Part shown: in pieces, positions 60,729-62,681 of the stretch
Layout: each line of letters opens with the position of its first letter
Numbering within the stretch: position 1 is the first letter of the stretch
NCBI GenBank assembly: GCA_900319635.1
Contig: ONPF01000029.1
Location: forward strand, 1-62,681
From: an uncultured Eubacteriales bacterium
Lineage (GTDB): Bacteria > Bacillota > Clostridia > Oscillospirales > Oscillospiraceae
Length of the DNA: 62,681 nt
Reading direction: 5' to 3'
Program-made: the position numbers and the translations under genes
The notes under the pieces: generated by a model
Database searches by the model: none
Told to the model about the DNA's origin: nothing
Seen by the model: the letters and a program-made list of their open reading frames with translations, nothing else

Positions 60729-62194
60729 TTTCGTCTCCTCTTATCCGGCGTCCGCAGCAGCGGGTCCCGCCATATTTGCAGGCGCTCCGGCAGCCGCAGC
60801 AGGAGCCGGGTCAGTCCCCCGGGCCGGCCGCCGGAGAGCAGGGCGCTGTAGGGCACGCCGAAGCTCTCCAGCTCCGCCAGGTGCAGCAGCAGCAGGCAGC
60901 CCACCAGCCCCACGCCGTAGAGTCCCGCGAAGATCGCCCCCAACAGCAGCAGAAGCCGGCACAGCCGCACCGCAAAGCCCAGATCCTGGCTGGGCAGGGT
61001 GTAGCAGCAGATGCCGGAGGCCGCCACCACGATGATGGCGATGGGCGAGACCACCTTGGCCTCCACCGCAGCCTGCCCTACGATCAGCGCCCCGATGATG
61101 GAGACGGTGTCGCCGATGGGGTTCGGCATCCGCAGCCCCGCCTCCTGCAGCAGACTGAAGGCCGCCAGCATCCCCAGCAGCTCCAGGGAGGTGGAAAAGG
61201 GCACGTCGCGCTCCGCCTCCATGATGGACAGCAGGAGCTTGGTGGGGATCATCTCCTGGTGGTACATGGCCACGGCGGCGTAGAGGGCGGGAAGCAGCAG
61301 ACCGAGCATCAGCGCAAGCCAGCGCAGCATCCGCAGGGCGCTTGCCACCAGGAAGTGCATGCTGCCGTCCCCCGTGACCTTCATGAATTCCGAGAGTGTC
61401 ACCGGCAGCAGCAGCCCCACTGGCAGCCCGTCCACCAGCAGCCCCACCCGCCCGTCCGCCAGATGCCGGGCAAAGCGGTCGGGGCGCTCGGTGTGCAGCA
61501 GCTGGGGGAAGGGGGAGAGCGGCGCGTCCACAATGGCCTCCTCCAGCGTCCCCGTGGCAAGCAGCGCGTCCACATCCAGTCGGTCCAGCCGCCGCGCCAG
61601 CTCCCGGACGGTCTCCGGCGCCGCCACGCCCTCCAGATAGAGCATCGCCACCTGGGTGCGGCTCCGCCGTCCCACCGTGCTCTCGGCCAGCTTCAGCTCC
61701 GGCGTGGCCAGCCGGTAGCGCACCAGGGCGGTGTTCACCCGCAGAGTCTCGGTAAAGGCGTCCTTGCCGCCCTTAAGAGATTTTTCCAGTGTGGGTTCCC
61801 CTACGCTGCGACGCTGCCCGGTCTTGATCTCAAAGCTCAGTGCGCAGCCCAGGGCCTCGAATACGATCAGACAGCAGCCCCGGCAGAGATCCTCCGCCGC
61901 GTCCGAAAGACTCTCCCGCCGGGTGAGACCGTGGCGGTACACGGCGCCGGCCTCGATGCGCCGCAGCGCCTGCTCCGGATCCGACACCCGCGCAGAGCGC
62001 AGCAGCTCCGTCAGCGGGCGCAGGATCTCCAGCCCCACCGCGCTGCCGGAGACCATGCCGTCCAGCCAGCAGACCGTCAGCTCCAGCGCCGTGTCCAGCC
62101 CGAAGCGGAGGCGCCGCTCGGTATAGTCGCCGCAGCCCGCAAAGCAGTCCCGCAGGGCGGCGGCAGAAATCGAAATATGCTCCATTTTGCTCAT
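60725..62194 (-). CDS. GerAA-type spore germination protein
   Basis: 489 aa from ATG 62194. N-terminal cytosolic domain (to about 270: LTVCWLDGMVSGSAVGLEIL, ELARRLDRLDVDALLATGTL, DGRVGLLVDGLPVGLLLPVT) and five or six membrane helices in the C-terminal half, including MYHQEMIPTKLLLSIMEAER and LLQEAGLRMPNPIGDTVSII, the family signature. No Shine-Dalgarno; a CATACTA element resembling sigma-G -10 sequences ends 6 bases upstream. ATG 62185 is the alternative start. Confidence 0.9.
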   Translation of the reverse strand: MSKMEHISISAAALRDCFAGCGDYTERRLRFGLDTALELTVCWLDGMVSGSAVGLEILRPLTELLRSARVSDPEQALRRIEAGAVYRHGLTRRESLSDAAEDLCRGCCLIVFEALGCALSFEIKTGQRRSVGEPTLEKSLKGGKDAFTETLRVNTALVRYRLATPELKLAESTVGRRSRTQVAMLYLEGVAAPETVRELARRLDRLDVDALLATGTLEEAIVDAPLSPFPQLLHTERPDRFARHLADGRVGLLVDGLPVGLLLPVTLSEFMKVTGDGSMHFLVASALRMLRWLALMLGLLLPALYAAVAMYHQEMIPTKLLLSIMEAERDVPFSTSLELLGMLAAFSLLQEAGLRMPNPIGDTVSIIGALIVGQAAVEAKVVSPIAIIVVAASGICCYTLPSQDLGFAVRLCRLLLLLGAIFAGLYGVGLVGCLLLLHLAELESFGVPYSALLSGGRPGGLTRLLLRLPERLQIWRDPLLRTPDKRRRK

Positions 62195-62280
62195 ATTGGG
62201 TAGTATGTGCGGTGAAAACCACAATATGTAGATACTGGAAAAATTTTTCAAAAAAAGTGCAAAAATCCGCAAAAAAAGTG

Positions 62281-62309
62281 TTGACAAAAGGAAGTTTCGG
62301 TGCTATATT
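62281..62309 (+). promoter_or_regulatory. rRNA operon promoter P1
   Basis: TTGACA (62281-62286), 17-nt spacer, TATATT (62304-62309), with an A/T-rich upstream tract. Confidence 0.85.
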
Positions 62310-62386
62310 AGCCGAGCGCCTGTGAGAGAGGCCAATGAGTTCAAAAGTCAGAACGAAAAAAGTTTTGGGAAAAACGAAAAAAGTTC

Positions 62387-62415
62387 TTGACAAACGGAAT
62401 TCAAAGTGCTACTAT
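62387..62415 (+). promoter_or_regulatory. rRNA operon promoter P2
   Basis: TTGACA (62387-62392), 17-nt spacer, TACTAT (62410-62415); upstream A-tracts (GAAAAAAG, GAAAAAAG) could be an UP element. P1 and P2 are 106 bp apart. Confidence 0.85.
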
Positions 62416-62424
62416 ATACAGGCT

Positions 62425-62598
62425 GACGCCGATGAGGCGGACGCGAGATGTACCTTGAAAATTGAACAATGTAAGAAAAAGCTTATGCTAAATAAGCACC
62501 AGAGAAGGGTTCTTACAACGACTTAAAGTCGTTAAAAATTCTTTTGAGAGCTAGTAAGCTTCAATAAGATTTTAGAGCCGAAAGGCTTTAAGATACGA
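62425..62598 (+). ncRNA. 16S rRNA leader
   Basis: Contains CTTGAAAATTGAACAAT, typical of Firmicutes rRNA leaders. TGTAAGAA (62470-62477) pairs with TTCTTACA (62511-62518), and AACGACTTAAAGTCGTT (62517-62533) is a palindrome. These fit antitermination and RNase III processing elements. Confidence 0.65.

Positions 62599-62681
<83 letters not shown>

Overview
The window is a GC-rich chromosomal segment of an endospore-forming member of the Clostridia, most likely of the Oscillospiraceae type. The evidence is a set of sporulation and germination genes (spoIVB, gpr, a gerA-type operon), Gram-positive promoter and Shine-Dalgarno usage, remB, GC-rich codons, and the 5' end of a 16S rRNA gene at the right edge. 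Genus cannot be fixed from 83 bases of 16S. The segment spans the replication origin: dnaA, a cluster of DnaA-box-like sites, dnaN, yaaA, recF, remB, gyrB and gyrA lie at 38-47 kb. A parAB pair with two parS sites is at 28-30 kb.

Left part (0-11.6 kb): spoIVB, mscS, ruvX and folC run leftward. A strongly promoted rpmG-secE-nusG-rplK-rplA operon runs rightward and ends at a terminator instead of continuing into rplJL-rpoBC. An unknown membrane protein, a 111-bp tandem repeat, a stalked membrane-anchored protein, nth and an M32 carboxypeptidase follow. An accessory stretch (11.6-18.5 kb) holds an AT-richer secreted/zinc-ribbon protein, two XRE regulators, a small soluble Ser/Thr kinase with a zinc-ribbon membrane partner, a frameshifted small gene, a lipoprotein and a REP-associated tyrosine transposase (RAYT).

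From 17.9 to 26 kb there is a nucleoside salvage block: a CAT-like acetyltransferase overlapping tdk, udk, deoD, and a BMP-lipoprotein nucleoside ABC importer (bmpA-nupA-nupP-nupQ). udk and deoD are served by back-to-back promoters whose -35 boxes are one base apart. A 560-bp nested palindromic repeat separates the importer from mscL. Then come serS, parB, parA, parS, gpr, rpsT, dgkB, asnS, a phosphodiester-glycosidase-like protein, an AraC/GyrI-type regulator, psuG and the origin.

Right part (47-62.7 kb): a small SHOCT-like protein; a DUF559 nuclease fused in frame with RNase HI through dispersed repeats; an ABC exporter; a GNAT; a HAD phosphatase; a GIY-YIG nuclease embedded in TCATCCTGAG repeats; an AT-rich patch with a small XRE repressor and an operator-promoter that drives no obvious gene; a zinc-ribbon protein; mfd (apparently leaderless) with a PrsA/SurA-like lipoprotein; a gerA-type germinant receptor operon in A-C-B order; and the tandem promoters, leader and start of an rRNA operon.

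The most distinctive feature is the number of dispersed palindromic elements: about 15 GTAGGG-headed hairpins that fit a REP/RAYT system, a second GGGGAGG hairpin family, a recurrent AAGGACGC terminator-like hairpin, and the TCATCCTGAG family. They sit between essential genes, inside the RAYT gene, and in the linker of the DUF559-RNase HI fusion. No CRISPR array, tRNA gene, intact IS or prophage was seen.
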